A stretch of 64,000 nt of DNA from Streptomyces sp. MUM 178J (GTDB taxonomy: Bacteria > Actinomycetota > Actinomycetes > Streptomycetales > Streptomycetaceae): positions 1-64,000 of the forward strand of contig NZ_JADWYQ010000031.1 of the NCBI RefSeq assembly GCF_022414575.1, read 5' to 3'. This document shows, one piece after another, positions 25,486 to 36,245 of the stretch; the stretch's first letter is position 1; every line of letters begins with the position of its first letter. The position numbers were made by a program, and so were the translations under genes. The notes under the pieces were generated by a model. That model saw only the letters and a program-made list of their open reading frames with translations, was not told the origin of the DNA and searched no databases.

Positions 25486-26716
25486 GCCGACGCCGCTTGA
25501 AATAGCGGGTCAGCTCGGCGTCCGGCAGCGTCCGCAGCAGCTCCGCCGTCTGTTCCCGCAGCTCCGGGTAGGCCGTCGCCTGCATACAGAACCCGACGGC
25601 CCGCACCAGCGGATCGACCTCGCCGGCAGCTGCCAGATCGACGGGCTTCCCTGCCCGCTCGTCCCCCTCCAGCGCGGGCAGCAGCGCGTCCACCACGGTC
25701 AGCGGGACGCGATTGCTGTTCTGATATGGAGTGATGCGGTCCAGCAGCAGGCCCGTGCCGACCCGCGCGGCGGGGATCCCGTAGAGCGCGGCGGCCGTCA
25801 TCATCGCCGTGGAGAAGCAGCCCACCACCAGTTCCGGCCGGGCCCTCTCGTACAGTGTCTCGGCGAGCACGGGTGTACGCAGCACGTCAAGGCTCACCCC
25901 AAGCTCCCGGGCGGTCGCCTGAAGCGCCAGGGTGGAGTCGGCCGGGGCGCTCGGGTGGGGCTTGAAGGTGATCGTGCGGTGGCCGAGCGCTGCGGCGCCG
26001 CGCAGCATCCGCAGATGCAGCTCGTCCTCCTCGTCCCGGCTGATCAGCTCCAGCGCCGACAGGTACTGGCCGAGCAGCAGCGCCGTCCCCGCGGGGAGCC
26101 CTCCGCCGTCGGCCTCGTCGGCCGCGTCGCTGACCTCCCGCAGTACCGCGAGGAACTCGGCGCCGGGCACGGCGACCGGCTCCACTCCGTACTCCGACAG
26201 AAGCATCGGACGCAGTCCGGGCACCAGGTCCAGATGGAGCAGCCGGCGGATCCGGCTGCTCATCGGCAGTGGGATCCGGTTCCGGGTCGGCCCGTAACTC
26301 ATCAGGCCGTCCGCGTACACATGGACCGGGCTGTTCGCGAAGATCGCGGCGATCGCCCTTGACGGGTTGGCCTGGATGGATTCGCAGGCGACCTCCACTG
26401 GCTCATCGCCCAGCCTCCAGGCGAGCCGGAGGCTCTTCTCCCAGAGCGGAACGTCCTGGGGCCGGGGCGACCAGCCGGCCGGATGGTGCGGGCGGATCGT
26501 TTCGTTCCAGGAACGTACCTCATCGAACTCCGGGCGCAGCGCCTCGAAGCCGGGCATGAGGTCCAGCGGAGTCCCGATCTCGGGGACGGCCGAGGTGTCG
26601 CTGACCACCAGAATCCGGCGGTGGTCTGCGCGCCGCCCGAAGAGCCCGGAGCGGAGCGCCGCGGCGACGGTGGCCGCCGCGTACTGGGTGGCAGCGCAGA
26701 ACATCTGAACGGTCAT
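25391..26716 (-). CDS. Alpha-2,8-polysialyltransferase-family-like protein
   Basis: 441 residues, GT-B-like. It starts MTVQMFCAATQYAAATVAAAL and contains the HP motif TFKPHPSAPADSTLAL (~residues 255-270) and the VVGCFSTAMMTAAALYG segment (~305-320), which together characterise the PF07388/sialyltransferase-type capsule polymerases. It would elongate an acidic surface polysaccharide at the cytoplasmic face; whether sialic acid is the substrate is unknown, since no sialic acid synthesis genes are visible here. The ATG overlaps the stop of the upstream GT2 gene (26713-26716), so they are one operon. Confidence 0.75.
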   Translation of the reverse strand: MTVQMFCAATQYAAATVAAALRSGLFGRRADHRRILVVSDTSAVPEIGTPLDLMPGFEALRPEFDEVRSWNETIRPHHPAGWSPRPQDVPLWEKSLRLAWRLGDEPVEVACESIQANPSRAIAAIFANSPVHVYADGLMSYGPTRNRIPLPMSSRIRRLLHLDLVPGLRPMLLSEYGVEPVAVPGAEFLAVLREVSDAADEADGGGLPAGTALLLGQYLSALELISRDEEDELHLRMLRGAAALGHRTITFKPHPSAPADSTLALQATARELGVSLDVLRTPVLAETLYERARPELVVGCFSTAMMTAAALYGIPAARVGTGLLLDRITPYQNSNRVPLTVVDALLPALEGDERAGKPVDLAAAGEVDPLVRAVGFCMQATAYPELREQTAELLRTLPDAELTRYFKRRRLTSLGLPGGRPVRAAALRRHPAVRKVVRKLR

Positions 26717-27663
26717 GAGGAAACCCTTCGCAAGATGGTGCGCCGTGCGTCGTCCAGGCCGACCAGAGCCTGCTCCAGATCCTCGGCGGGGAAGGCGCGC
26801 AGCGCCTCGCGGGCCATCCTGCGCAACTCACGCTCCACGGGCCGCTCGAACCGCCGACGGCTCCTGAGCTGATGAGCGATGACGACCGCGTAGGTGCGGA
26901 TCGCCTTGGGCCGCAGTCGCACGGCCTCGGGGTCATGGGCGAGCTCGCTCATCACCTGGTCGAAGGCGCGGAAGAAGTCGAGCTGCCGTACGTCCCCGAC
27001 CTGCGTGAGCGAGGTGGCGACGCCCCGCCGGTAGCGGACCCCGTGCAGCGGGGTCACTGCATAGGACGCGGCCCGGCGGTGCAGCTGCCAGATCCACGGC
27101 CGGTCCTCGGCGGTGCGCAGCCCGTCCGGGAAGCGCAGCAGCCCCTTCTCCAGCAGGCGCGTGTCATAGATCCCGGCCCAGGCGTACGGATAGTCGACCA
27201 TCGTCGACTCGGCGACCGGCAGGATCCCGGTGCGGGGGTCGAGCACCTCGTCGCGGCGGCCCTCCGGCGCGCGCTTGAGGACCCGGTCTGTGCCGGTCAC
27301 CTCCACATGGTCGGTGCGCACGAAGTCCACACCGAGCCGCTCGATTGCCTCGACCAACCCCGCCAGATGGCCGGGTGCCAGCCAGTCGTCCCCGTCGAGG
27401 AAGGTGAGATAGCGCCCCCGGGCCCGGTCGATCCCGGTGTTGCGCGCCGAGGCGAGACCGCGGTTCTGCTCATGCCGGAGGAGCGTGCTGTGTGGCAGCT
27501 TCGCCGTGAGAGCCGTGAGGGCCTCGGAAGTGCGGTCCCTTGAACAGTCCTCGACAAAGATGAACTCGAAGTCCTCCCGAGCGTTGTTCACCAGACTCCG
27601 AACGGTGTCGGATACGTACGCCTCGATGTTGTAGCAGGGGACGATGACGGAGAGCGTGGTCAC
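26713..27663 (-). CDS. GT2-family glycosyltransferase
   Basis: 316 residues without TM segments. GT-A fold: TTLSVIVPCYNIEAYVSDTV, FVEDCSRDRT, the NRGLASARNTGIDRARG motif and the DXD-type FLDGDDW. This is the pattern of inverting GT2 enzymes that add sugars or start the repeat unit of surface polymers. It is the first gene of a two-gene operon with the polysialyltransferase-like gene. Donor and acceptor are unknown. Confidence 0.88.
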   Translation of the reverse strand: MTTLSVIVPCYNIEAYVSDTVRSLVNNAREDFEFIFVEDCSRDRTSEALTALTAKLPHSTLLRHEQNRGLASARNTGIDRARGRYLTFLDGDDWLAPGHLAGLVEAIERLGVDFVRTDHVEVTGTDRVLKRAPEGRRDEVLDPRTGILPVAESTMVDYPYAWAGIYDTRLLEKGLLRFPDGLRTAEDRPWIWQLHRRAASYAVTPLHGVRYRRGVATSLTQVGDVRQLDFFRAFDQVMSELAHDPEAVRLRPKAIRTYAVVIAHQLRSRRRFERPVERELRRMAREALRAFPAEDLEQALVGLDDARRTILRRVSS

Positions 27664-27781
27664 CGGGCGACCTTAGGGCGGACTTCCGGTCGGGCCGCTG
27701 ACATCGCCGTGAGCGCCGGGTGAACGCGCGGTGAGGGTCGGGTCGGGCACATCCGAACCGGTGGCCGAATCGTTGGACGAA

Positions 27782-27814
27782 TCAGTGGCCCACACCACTG
27801 AGACTGCCTACCAT
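27782..27814 (+). promoter_or_regulatory. Palindrome and -10 before the SurA-like lipoprotein gene
   Basis: TCAGTGG-CCCACA-CCACTGA (27782-27801, perfect 7-bp arms) lies directly before TACCAT (27809-27814), a plausible -10. The palindrome covers the expected -35 position, as a repressor operator would. Confidence 0.45.
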
Positions 27815-27864
27815 CGATCACCGCAAGGTTGTGCACCGTCGCACAAGCTCTTCGGGAGGCCCCT

Positions 27865-28515
27865 TTGCACCGCCGTCGTCGCACCGCGCTCTCCGTCTCC
27901 GCTGCGCTTCTCGTCGCTGTTCCCCTGCTCGCCGCCTGCGGCAGTGAGGCGCACCCGGGCGCGGCCGCCGTCGTCGGAGACGAACGGATCCCGGTGTCCG
28001 CCGTACAAGCGCAGGTGGCGGAGGTGCGCACCGCACAGGAGCGCTCCCCCCAGGCCGCGCAGCTGATCAAGGACACCGGCCGCCTCACCCGTGCCAAGCT
28101 GTACGACCTGATCGTCGACCGGGTGGTGCGGCGCGCCGCCGACGACGCAGGGGTGGAGGTCACCCGCAAGGAGGTCCAGGAGGCGCGGTCCGTCCTGGAG
28201 GGGCAGGCCGGCGGGGCCGATCAGCTCGCCGCCATGTATCTGCAGCAGCGCGGCGTCGCCCCCGGTCAGATCGACGACGTGGTGCGCCGCGACGTCACGG
28301 TCAACAAGCTGGCCGCCGCCATCGGCGCGACCAACACCCCCGAGGGCCAGCAGAAGCTCAACGAGGCCTTCACGGCCGCGGCCGAATCGCTCGACATCGA
28401 CGTCAATCCGCGCTTCGGCGCGTGGAGCGACCGGAAGCTGGAGCTCGGCGACTACAAAGCCGACTGGATCACGCAGGTCAGCAGCGAGCCGGGGGCGGCG
28501 GCCGCCGGGGCGTGA
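27865..28515 (+). CDS. SurA-N-like secreted lipoprotein
   Basis: 216 residues from TTG 27865 (GGGAGG 5 nt upstream; the GTG at 27829 has no site). Signal peptide with lipobox LLAAC at residues ~25-29. The mature part matches the SurA/PrsA N-terminal chaperone domain: a strand VVGDERIPVSAVQAQV, then helices with LTRAKLYDLIVDRVVRRAADDAGVEVT. No PPIase domain is present. The probable role is folding of secreted proteins outside the membrane. A hairpin separates it from mazG. Confidence 0.8.
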   Translation: MHRRRRTALSVSAALLVAVPLLAACGSEAHPGAAAVVGDERIPVSAVQAQVAEVRTAQERSPQAAQLIKDTGRLTRAKLYDLIVDRVVRRAADDAGVEVTRKEVQEARSVLEGQAGGADQLAAMYLQQRGVAPGQIDDVVRRDVTVNKLAAAIGATNTPEGQQKLNEAFTAAAESLDIDVNPRFGAWSDRKLELGDYKADWITQVSSEPGAAAAGA

Positions 28516-28527
28516 GCACCGGGCCTG

Positions 28528-28564
28528 GGGCCGGGCTTGAGCGGCGGGCCTGAGCGCCCGGCCC
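28528..28564 (+). terminator. Hairpin after SurA-like gene
   Basis: Arms GGGCCGGGC (28528-28536) and GCCCGGCCC (28556-28564), 13 nt after the stop; no T-run. It may attenuate read-through into mazG. Confidence 0.55.
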
Positions 28565-28587
28565 GGGGGGCGCGGTAGGTTCGACGG

Positions 28588-29607
28588 GTGACCGCTGAAA
28601 CACCCGCCGACGCCGCAGACGAGACACCCGCCGACGCCGCCGGCGCCGAACGGACAGGGCGTGTCGTCCTGCTCACCGCCAGCCACCGGGTCGCCCCAGG
28701 ACTGCTGTCCTGGCCCGCCTGGCAGACCCTGCACGCCGCCGACCGGGTGCTCTGCGCCGACGACCGCCATCCGCAGCTGCCGTATCTGCGTGAGGCGGGG
28801 GTGCGTGTGGAGATCGCCGGCCCCTCGGCGCAGGAACTGGTCGACGCGTGCGCGGGCGGGCGGACCGTCGTCGTCCTCGCCTCCGGCGAGGGCGACCGGA
28901 CCCTCACGGACGGGCTGGCCCGGATGGCGGGCTCCGGGCGCGTGGCGATGCCGGATCTGGAGCTGCTGCCCGGCTCCTACGACCTCCCCGGTGCGCGGCT
29001 GCTGGACCTGGTGCAGGTCATGGACCGCATCCGCCGCGAGTGCCCCTGGTCCTCCCAGCAGACCCACGAGGGCCTGGCCAAGTACGCCATCGAGGAGGCG
29101 TACGAACTCGTCGAGGCCATCGAGGACGGCGACCGCGACGAGCTGCGCGAGGAACTCGGAGACGTACTCCTCCAGGTCGTCTTCCACGCCCGGATCGCCG
29201 AGGAGTGCGAAGACCCCGACGAGGCGTTCTCCGTGGACGACGTCGCGGGGACGCTCGTCGAGAAGCTGATCCACCGCCACCCCCATGTCTTCGGCGGGGA
29301 GAGCGCGACGACGCCGGAGGAGGTCAAGCAGCACTGGCTGCGCACCAAGGCCGCCGAGAAGCAGCGTGTCTCGGTGACCGAGGGCGTGCCGCTCGGACAG
29401 CCGGGGCTGGCGCTCGCCGCCAAGCTGGCCGCACGGGTGCGGAACGCCGGGCTCGACGTGGACTTGCCGGAGGGCGAAGGCGTGGGGTACGAGCTGCTGC
29501 GCCTCGCTGTGCGCGCCGAGGCCGAGGGCGTCGACCCCGAGGCCGCGCTGCGCGCCGCGGGGCGGGCGTTCCGGGACGCGATCCTCGCCGCGGAGGCGAT
29601 GGCGTGA
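28588..29607 (+). CDS. mazG: Nucleoside triphosphate pyrophosphohydrolase
   Basis: 339 residues. The C-terminal half is a MazG domain: RRECPWSSQQTHEGLAKY, the EExxE helix EEAYELVEAIEDGD and the ELREELGDVLLQVVFHA metal-binding motif, plus the KWxx-like HWLRTKAAEK. The N-terminal ~130 residues resemble the tetrapyrrole-methylase-like domain often fused in actinobacteria. It hydrolyses non-canonical NTPs to NMP and PPi. GTG 28588 is placed 6 nt after TAGGTT (28576-28581), so a leaderless transcript is expected. Its stop overlaps the P450 start (GTGA). Confidence 0.92.
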   Translation: MTAETPADAADETPADAAGAERTGRVVLLTASHRVAPGLLSWPAWQTLHAADRVLCADDRHPQLPYLREAGVRVEIAGPSAQELVDACAGGRTVVVLASGEGDRTLTDGLARMAGSGRVAMPDLELLPGSYDLPGARLLDLVQVMDRIRRECPWSSQQTHEGLAKYAIEEAYELVEAIEDGDRDELREELGDVLLQVVFHARIAEECEDPDEAFSVDDVAGTLVEKLIHRHPHVFGGESATTPEEVKQHWLRTKAAEKQRVSVTEGVPLGQPGLALAAKLAARVRNAGLDVDLPEGEGVGYELLRLAVRAEAEGVDPEAALRAAGRAFRDAILAAEAMA

Positions 29608-30986
29608 CCTCCGGGCCGCAGTCCGCGCCCGGCTCCGGGCCGGAGCCGGGGGCCCCGTCCGCATCGCCTGGAGGGGGGCGCGCCGCATCGCCGGGAGAGG
29701 GTCCCGCGGCGCGGTCCGCATCGCCGGGCTCCGCGCCCGGCCCCGCCCCGTCGGGGCCCGTGCCGACGCTGTTCAGCTGGGAGTTCGCCGCCGATCCGTA
29801 CCCCGCCTACGCCTGGCTGCGCGAGCACGCGCCCGTACACCGGACCCGGCTCCCCAGCGGTGTGGACGCCTGGCTGGTCACCCGGTACGCCGACGCCCGC
29901 CAGGCCCTCGCGGACCAGCGGTTGAGCAAGAACCCGGCGCACCATGACGAATCCGCCCACGCCAAGGGGAAGACAGGCATCCCCGGCGAGCGCAAGGCGG
30001 AGCTGATGACGCATCTGCTCAATATCGATCCGCCCGACCACACCCGGCTGCGGCGGCTGGTGTCCAAGGCGTTCACCCCGCGGCGGGTCGCGGAGTTCGC
30101 GCCGCGCGTCCAGGAGCTGACCGACCGGCTCATCGACGGCTTCGCCGCACGCGGCAGCGCGGACCTCATCCATGAGTTCGCCTTCCCGCTGCCGATCTAC
30201 GCCATCTGCGATCTGCTGGGCGTGCCGCGTGAGGACCAGGACGACTTCCGCGACTGGGCCGGGATGATGATCCGCCACGGCGGGGGGCCGCGCGGCGGTG
30301 TCGCACGGTCGGTGAAGAAGATGCGCACGTATCTGGCGGAGCTGATCCACCGCAAGCGGGACGCCCTCGGGGACGATCTGATCTCCGGGCTGATCCGGGC
30401 CTCTGACCACGGTGAGCACCTCACCGAGAACGAGGCCGCGGCCATGGCCTTCATCCTGCTGTTCGCGGGCTTCGAGACCACCGTCAACCTCATCGGCAAC
30501 GGCGTCTACGCACTGCTGCGCAACCCGGAGCAGCGCGAGCGGCTGCAGACGTCGCTGGCGGCGGGGGAGCGCGGGCTGCTGCAGACGGGTGTCGAGGAAC
30601 TGCTGCGCTACGACGGGCCGGTGGAGCTGGCCACCTGGCGGTTCGCCACCGAGCCGCTGACGATCGGCGGTCGGCGGATCGCACCGGGTGACCCCGTTCT
30701 CGTCGTACTGGCGGCGGCCGACCGGGATCCCGAGCGGTTCGCCGAGCCGGACACGCTGGACCTCTCCCGCGGGGACAACCAGCATCTCGGATACGGGCAC
30801 GGCATCCACTACTGCCTGGGCGCACCGCTGGCCAGGCTGGAGGGGCAGGCCGCGCTCGCCACACTGCTGACCCGTTTGCCCGATATCCGGCTTGCAGCCG
30901 ATCCGGCCGATTTGCGGTGGCGTGGGGGGCTCATCATGCGCGGACTGCGCACGCTCCCGGTGGAGTTCACAGCGCACAGTAATTGA
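29604..30986 (+). CDS. Cytochrome P450 (CYP107-like)
   Basis: 460 residues. A ~50-residue Pro/Gly/Ser-rich N-terminal tail precedes the P450 fold: I-helix LLFAGFETTVN, the ExxR motif in EELLRYDG, and the heme loop LGYGHGIHYCLGAPLARLE with the axial Cys at about residue 404. Heme-thiolate monooxygenase; the substrate is unknown. Translationally coupled to mazG (GTGA). No redox partner gene (ferredoxin) is adjacent. The subfamily assignment is from general sequence look only. Confidence 0.93.
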   Translation: MTSGPQSAPGSGPEPGAPSASPGGGRAASPGEGPAARSASPGSAPGPAPSGPVPTLFSWEFAADPYPAYAWLREHAPVHRTRLPSGVDAWLVTRYADARQALADQRLSKNPAHHDESAHAKGKTGIPGERKAELMTHLLNIDPPDHTRLRRLVSKAFTPRRVAEFAPRVQELTDRLIDGFAARGSADLIHEFAFPLPIYAICDLLGVPREDQDDFRDWAGMMIRHGGGPRGGVARSVKKMRTYLAELIHRKRDALGDDLISGLIRASDHGEHLTENEAAAMAFILLFAGFETTVNLIGNGVYALLRNPEQRERLQTSLAAGERGLLQTGVEELLRYDGPVELATWRFATEPLTIGGRRIAPGDPVLVVLAAADRDPERFAEPDTLDLSRGDNQHLGYGHGIHYCLGAPLARLEGQAALATLLTRLPDIRLAADPADLRWRGGLIMRGLRTLPVEFTAHSN

Positions 30987-31032
30987 TACAACGTCAGTTT
31001 CGTGATGTTTATGTGATCCCTGCTGCATCGAC

Positions 31033-31062
31033 TTGTTACTTGCGATCAAATGCGACTAGGTT
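31033..31062 (+). promoter_or_regulatory. Promoter of first Rpf-like gene
   Basis: TTGTTA (31033-31038), an 18-nt spacer, then TAGGTT (31057-31062): a good vegetative sigma promoter 57 nt before the ATG at 31119. The intergenic stretch is too short for, and shows no trace of, the riboswitch found before the second gene. Confidence 0.65.
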
Positions 31063-31118
31063 CACCTGCCATCTCCGCTGCTTCAGCGGCGCTTTGCAGT
31101 CACACGGAAGGCAACCGC

Positions 31119-32243
31119 ATGCGCTCCGGGAACGGTCGACACCGCCGACCCCGTCAGGCTCCCGCCCTCGTCGTCGCGGCGGGGGTGACCGGCTCGGCCA
31201 TCGCCATCCCGCTGCTGGGGGCCGGCTCCGCCTCCGCGGCCGACGCCGCCACCTGGGACCGGGTCGCGGAGTGCGAGACGGGAGGGATGTGGAGCGCCGA
31301 CCTCGGCAACGGGTACTACGGCGGGCTCCAGATCTCCCAGCAGACCTGGGAGGACTTCGGAGGCGCGGCCTATGCGCCGCGCCCCGACCTCGCCAGCCGT
31401 GCCCAGCAGATAGCCGTGGCGGAGCAGATCCTCGCGGTGCAGGGGGTCGATGCCTGGCCCAACTGCTCGGCGACCGCGAATCTGCGGAGCGGCGGCGAGT
31501 CCGCCGACGTCAACCCGGGGGTGGAGCCCGGAGCGGTGACGGGTTCCGGCGCGAACTCTTCCGGCATCGGCATCGGCTCCGGCGGTGCGGCCCCCGACGG
31601 CGGCGGCTCGCCCGGCGCGGGCTCCTCGGGTGAGGGCTCGGCCGGCGCGGCTACGACGGCTGCCCCGTCTCCCTCCTCTTCCCCCTCGTCGTCCCCCTCG
31701 TCCGTGCCGGAGGGCGGCGAGCAGCCCACCACCCGATCCGGGGCGGGCATTTCGGGTCTGCCGCAGGGGAGCGGCACAGCGGTCTCGCCTGACGCGTCGG
31801 ATTCCCCGGGCGTATCCGCCGGGTCCGCGGCCCCCGAGGGGTCCGGCGGCTCCGGCGGGCAGACGCTGCCCGAGGACGCCGTGGAGCCCACCCGGACCAT
31901 CGAGCCGACCGACCCCGTCGACTCCGATCTGACCGTGGGCGAGGGCACTGGGCGGCATCGTGGTGCACCTGCGGATGAGGCAGACAAGTCAGGCGTTGGT
32001 GATGCAAGCCGAGAATTCGGTGGGCATGCCTCGCGGGGTGACAGCGCTTCACGTGATCCATCCGACACGGCAGTCGGCGGGCAGGGCTACACCGTGCGCC
32101 CCGGGGACAGCCTCTGGGCGATCGCCGACGAGCGTGAGGTGCCCGGGGGGTGGGTCGCGCTCTATGAGGCCAACCAGGAGACCGTCGGGTCGGATCCCGA
32201 TCTCATTCACCCTGGCCAGAGCCTCGATCTGGATCTGAAGTAG
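31119..32243 (+). CDS. Resuscitation-promoting-factor-like transglycosylase with LysM domain
   Basis: 374 residues from ATG 31119 (GGAAGG 7 nt upstream). Signal peptide ending GSASA-AD. The Rpf/transglycosylase-like domain (~45-120) has the catalytic Glu in [30 protein letters not shown] and INWPNC-like PNC. A long Ser/Pro/Gly linker (~130-300) follows, then a C-terminal LysM (YTVRPGDSLWAIADE, ~325-374) that binds peptidoglycan. It is secreted and cleaves glycan strands, helping germination or growth. It is immediately upstream of a second Rpf-type gene, which has a shorter linker and its own riboswitch. Confidence 0.88.
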   Translation: MRSGNGRHRRPRQAPALVVAAGVTGSAIAIPLLGAGSASAADAATWDRVAECETGGMWSADLGNGYYGGLQISQQTWEDFGGAAYAPRPDLASRAQQIAVAEQILAVQGVDAWPNCSATANLRSGGESADVNPGVEPGAVTGSGANSSGIGIGSGGAAPDGGGSPGAGSSGEGSAGAATTAAPSPSSSPSSSPSSVPEGGEQPTTRSGAGISGLPQGSGTAVSPDASDSPGVSAGSAAPEGSGGSGGQTLPEDAVEPTRTIEPTDPVDSDLTVGEGTGRHRGAPADEADKSGVGDASREFGGHASRGDSASRDPSDTAVGGQGYTVRPGDSLWAIADEREVPGGWVALYEANQETVGSDPDLIHPGQSLDLDLK

Positions 32244-32406
32244 CGGCAGTTCGGGGCTGTTTGTCCGATTCTGCGTAAGTGAGACAAGCGTCTCTCCGCC
32301 CCAACTGGCGTGTCGCGGCTATCGAATCCGTCCGAATCGCCCTTCACCTGCGGAAATGCGTGTCAAGTCGATCGCGGAAAGAGTGATTCATCCGTGATGT
32401 TCGCCC

Positions 32407-32436
32407 TTGAGTGGCGGCGGCCGGTGTGTTTACGGT
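32407..32436 (+). promoter_or_regulatory. Promoter of rpfA-type gene
   Basis: TTGAGT (32407-32412), an 18-nt spacer, TACGGT (32431-32436). Transcription near 32443 would give a ~255-nt leader that includes the whole riboswitch. Confidence 0.6.
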
Positions 32437-32470
32437 TCCAACCGCTCGCCATCGCGGGCCCCGTCGACCG

Positions 32471-33435
<965 letters not shown>

Positions 33436-33635
33436 CCCGCCCGGCTGTGACCGCCCCGGTCCGGAGCGCTTCCCCCGTGCGCACCGGGCCGGGGCTTCCG
33501 CATGCCGTGGCCGGCGGTCACCCCCCTGTCACTACTGGTCGGTAGGCGCGTAGCGCTTCGTCCCCAGCCGGTCCACTTCGCACCCTTTTTCGTCCCAGCG
33601 GGCGGGCATCGGCAGGCGGCGGCCCCCGGGCCGGT

Positions 33636-35015
<1,380 letters not shown>

Positions 35016-35021
35016 GCACAG

Positions 35022-35065
35022 CAAGGGCTGACAGCCGTATAGCTTCAAGGGCTGACACCCGTATA
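35022..35065. repeat. Two 20-bp direct repeats downstream of eno
   Basis: CAAGGGCTGACAGCCGTATA at 35022 and CAAGGGCTGACACCCGTATA at 35046, 24 bp apart, one mismatch. They lie between the eno stop and the hairpin before divIC. Confidence 0.8.
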
Positions 35066-35066
35066 T

Positions 35067-35113
35067 ACGTACGTCCTCGCACCCGGTCCCGTACCGTGTG
35101 CGAGGACGTATGT
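35067..35113 (+). promoter_or_regulatory. Long hairpin directly before the divIC ribosome site
   Basis: Perfect 12-bp arms ACGTCCTCGCAC (35071-35082) and GTGCGAGGACGT (35098-35109), extendable by four more pairs with one G-U. The GAAGGAGG ribosome site of divIC follows within 5 nt. It is either the eno terminator without T-run or an RNA element that limits divIC expression. Confidence 0.55.
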
Positions 35114-35131
35114 GCGTGAAGGAGGCGGAGC

Positions 35132-35611
35132 ATGGCCGCGAAGGACCGGGACCGGTTCTCCACCGCGACCCGGATCCGGCTGCTCGGCGAGCAGACGGCC
35201 GCCCGCGTCTACCGCTCGCAGAGCCGCCGCCAGGCCCGCCGCTCCCGGCTCACCGGCCGGGCCGCCTTCCTGGCGCTCGTCGTCTGCACGCTGGTGGTGG
35301 CCCTTGCCTACCCGATGCGGCAGTACGTCTCGCAGCGCGCCGACATCGCCGAACAGGAGCGGCGCATGGAGGAGGCGCGAGAGCGGGTGGCCGGGCTCCG
35401 GGACGAGAAGGCCCGTCTCCAGGACGACCAGTACATCCGGCGGCTGGCCCGTGAGCATCTGCACTATGTGACGCCGGGGGAGACCGCCTACACCATGATC
35501 GATCCGGATGCCGAGGAGCGCCGCCGGGACGACGAGGGGGCGGCGGACCGCCCCTGGTACTCCAATGTCTGGGACGGAGTGGACCACGCGGACCGCCCCG
35601 CCGGGCAGTAG
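35132..35611 (+). CDS. divIC: Septum formation initiator, FtsB/DivIC family
   Basis: 159 residues: a basic cytoplasmic N terminus, a single TM (FLALVVCTLVVALAYPM, ~50-67), then an extracytoplasmic coiled coil (ADIAEQERRMEEARERVAGL, ~75-105) and the short conserved tail IRRLAREHLHYVTPGETAY. It stabilises the FtsL/FtsB/FtsQ-type division complex. The position after eno is the classic Gram-positive arrangement. ATG 35132 has GAAGGAGG upstream. Likely co-transcribed with DUF501 and ppx. Confidence 0.9.
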   Translation: MAAKDRDRFSTATRIRLLGEQTAARVYRSQSRRQARRSRLTGRAAFLALVVCTLVVALAYPMRQYVSQRADIAEQERRMEEARERVAGLRDEKARLQDDQYIRRLAREHLHYVTPGETAYTMIDPDAEERRRDDEGAADRPWYSNVWDGVDHADRPAGQ

Positions 35612-35699
35612 CCCCCACCGCAACCCACCGCAACCCACCGCACTCACAGCACTCACCGCACTGAGAAGTCACCACCGCACCGAGAACATTCAGGCAGGC

Positions 35700-36245
35700 A
35701 TGGAAACCCCTCCTCCCCACACCGAGCCGACCGAGCCGACCGCCGCGGACATCGCCGCCTTCGAGGCGCAGCTCGGCCGCCCGCCGCGCGGGCTGCGGGC
35801 GATCGCGCACCGCTGCCCCTGCGGGCAGCCGGACGTCGTCGAGACGGCCCCCCGGCTGCCCGACGGCACCCCCTTCCCGACGCTGTACTACCTGACCTGC
35901 CCGCGGGCGGCGTCGGCGATCGGCACGCTGGAGGCGAACGGGGTGATGAAGGAGATGACCGAGCGGCTGGCGGAGGACCCGGAGCTGGCCGCCGCCTACC
36001 GCGCCGCGCACGAGGACTACATCGCACGCCGGGACGCCGTCGAGGTTCTGGAGAACTTCCCCAGTGCGGGCGGCATGCCCGACCGGGTGAAGTGCCTGCA
36101 TGTGCTGGTCGGACACTCGCTGGCGGCGGGGCCCGGGGTGAACCCGCTGGGCGACGAGGCGATCGCGATGCTGCCCGAGTGGTGGGCGAAGGGCCCCTGC
36201 GTCACGCCCTGCACGGACGGCTCGGCGCAGGAGGCTCCTCAGTGA
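35700..36245 (+). CDS. DUF501 protein
   Basis: 181 residues, soluble. Conserved DUF501 features: QLGRPPRGLRAIAHRCPCGQPDVV near the start, LPDGTPFPTLYYLTCPR, FPSAGGMPDRVKCLHVLVGH and the closing LPEWWAKGPCVTPC; the Cys/His content hints at a metal site. Function unknown, but it is almost always located between divIC and ppx in actinobacteria. The preceding 88 nt contain CAACCCACCG-type short repeats and only a weak ribosome site (AGGCAGG). The stop overlaps the ppx start (GTGA). Confidence 0.88.
   Translation: METPPPHTEPTEPTAADIAAFEAQLGRPPRGLRAIAHRCPCGQPDVVETAPRLPDGTPFPTLYYLTCPRAASAIGTLEANGVMKEMTERLAEDPELAAAYRAAHEDYIARRDAVEVLENFPSAGGMPDRVKCLHVLVGHSLAAGPGVNPLGDEAIAMLPEWWAKGPCVTPCTDGSAQEAPQ

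Noticed and set aside
31000..31118. Possible second c-di-AMP riboswitch before the first Rpf-like gene
   Set aside because: Only 132 nt of intergenic space and none of the conserved ydaO blocks present.
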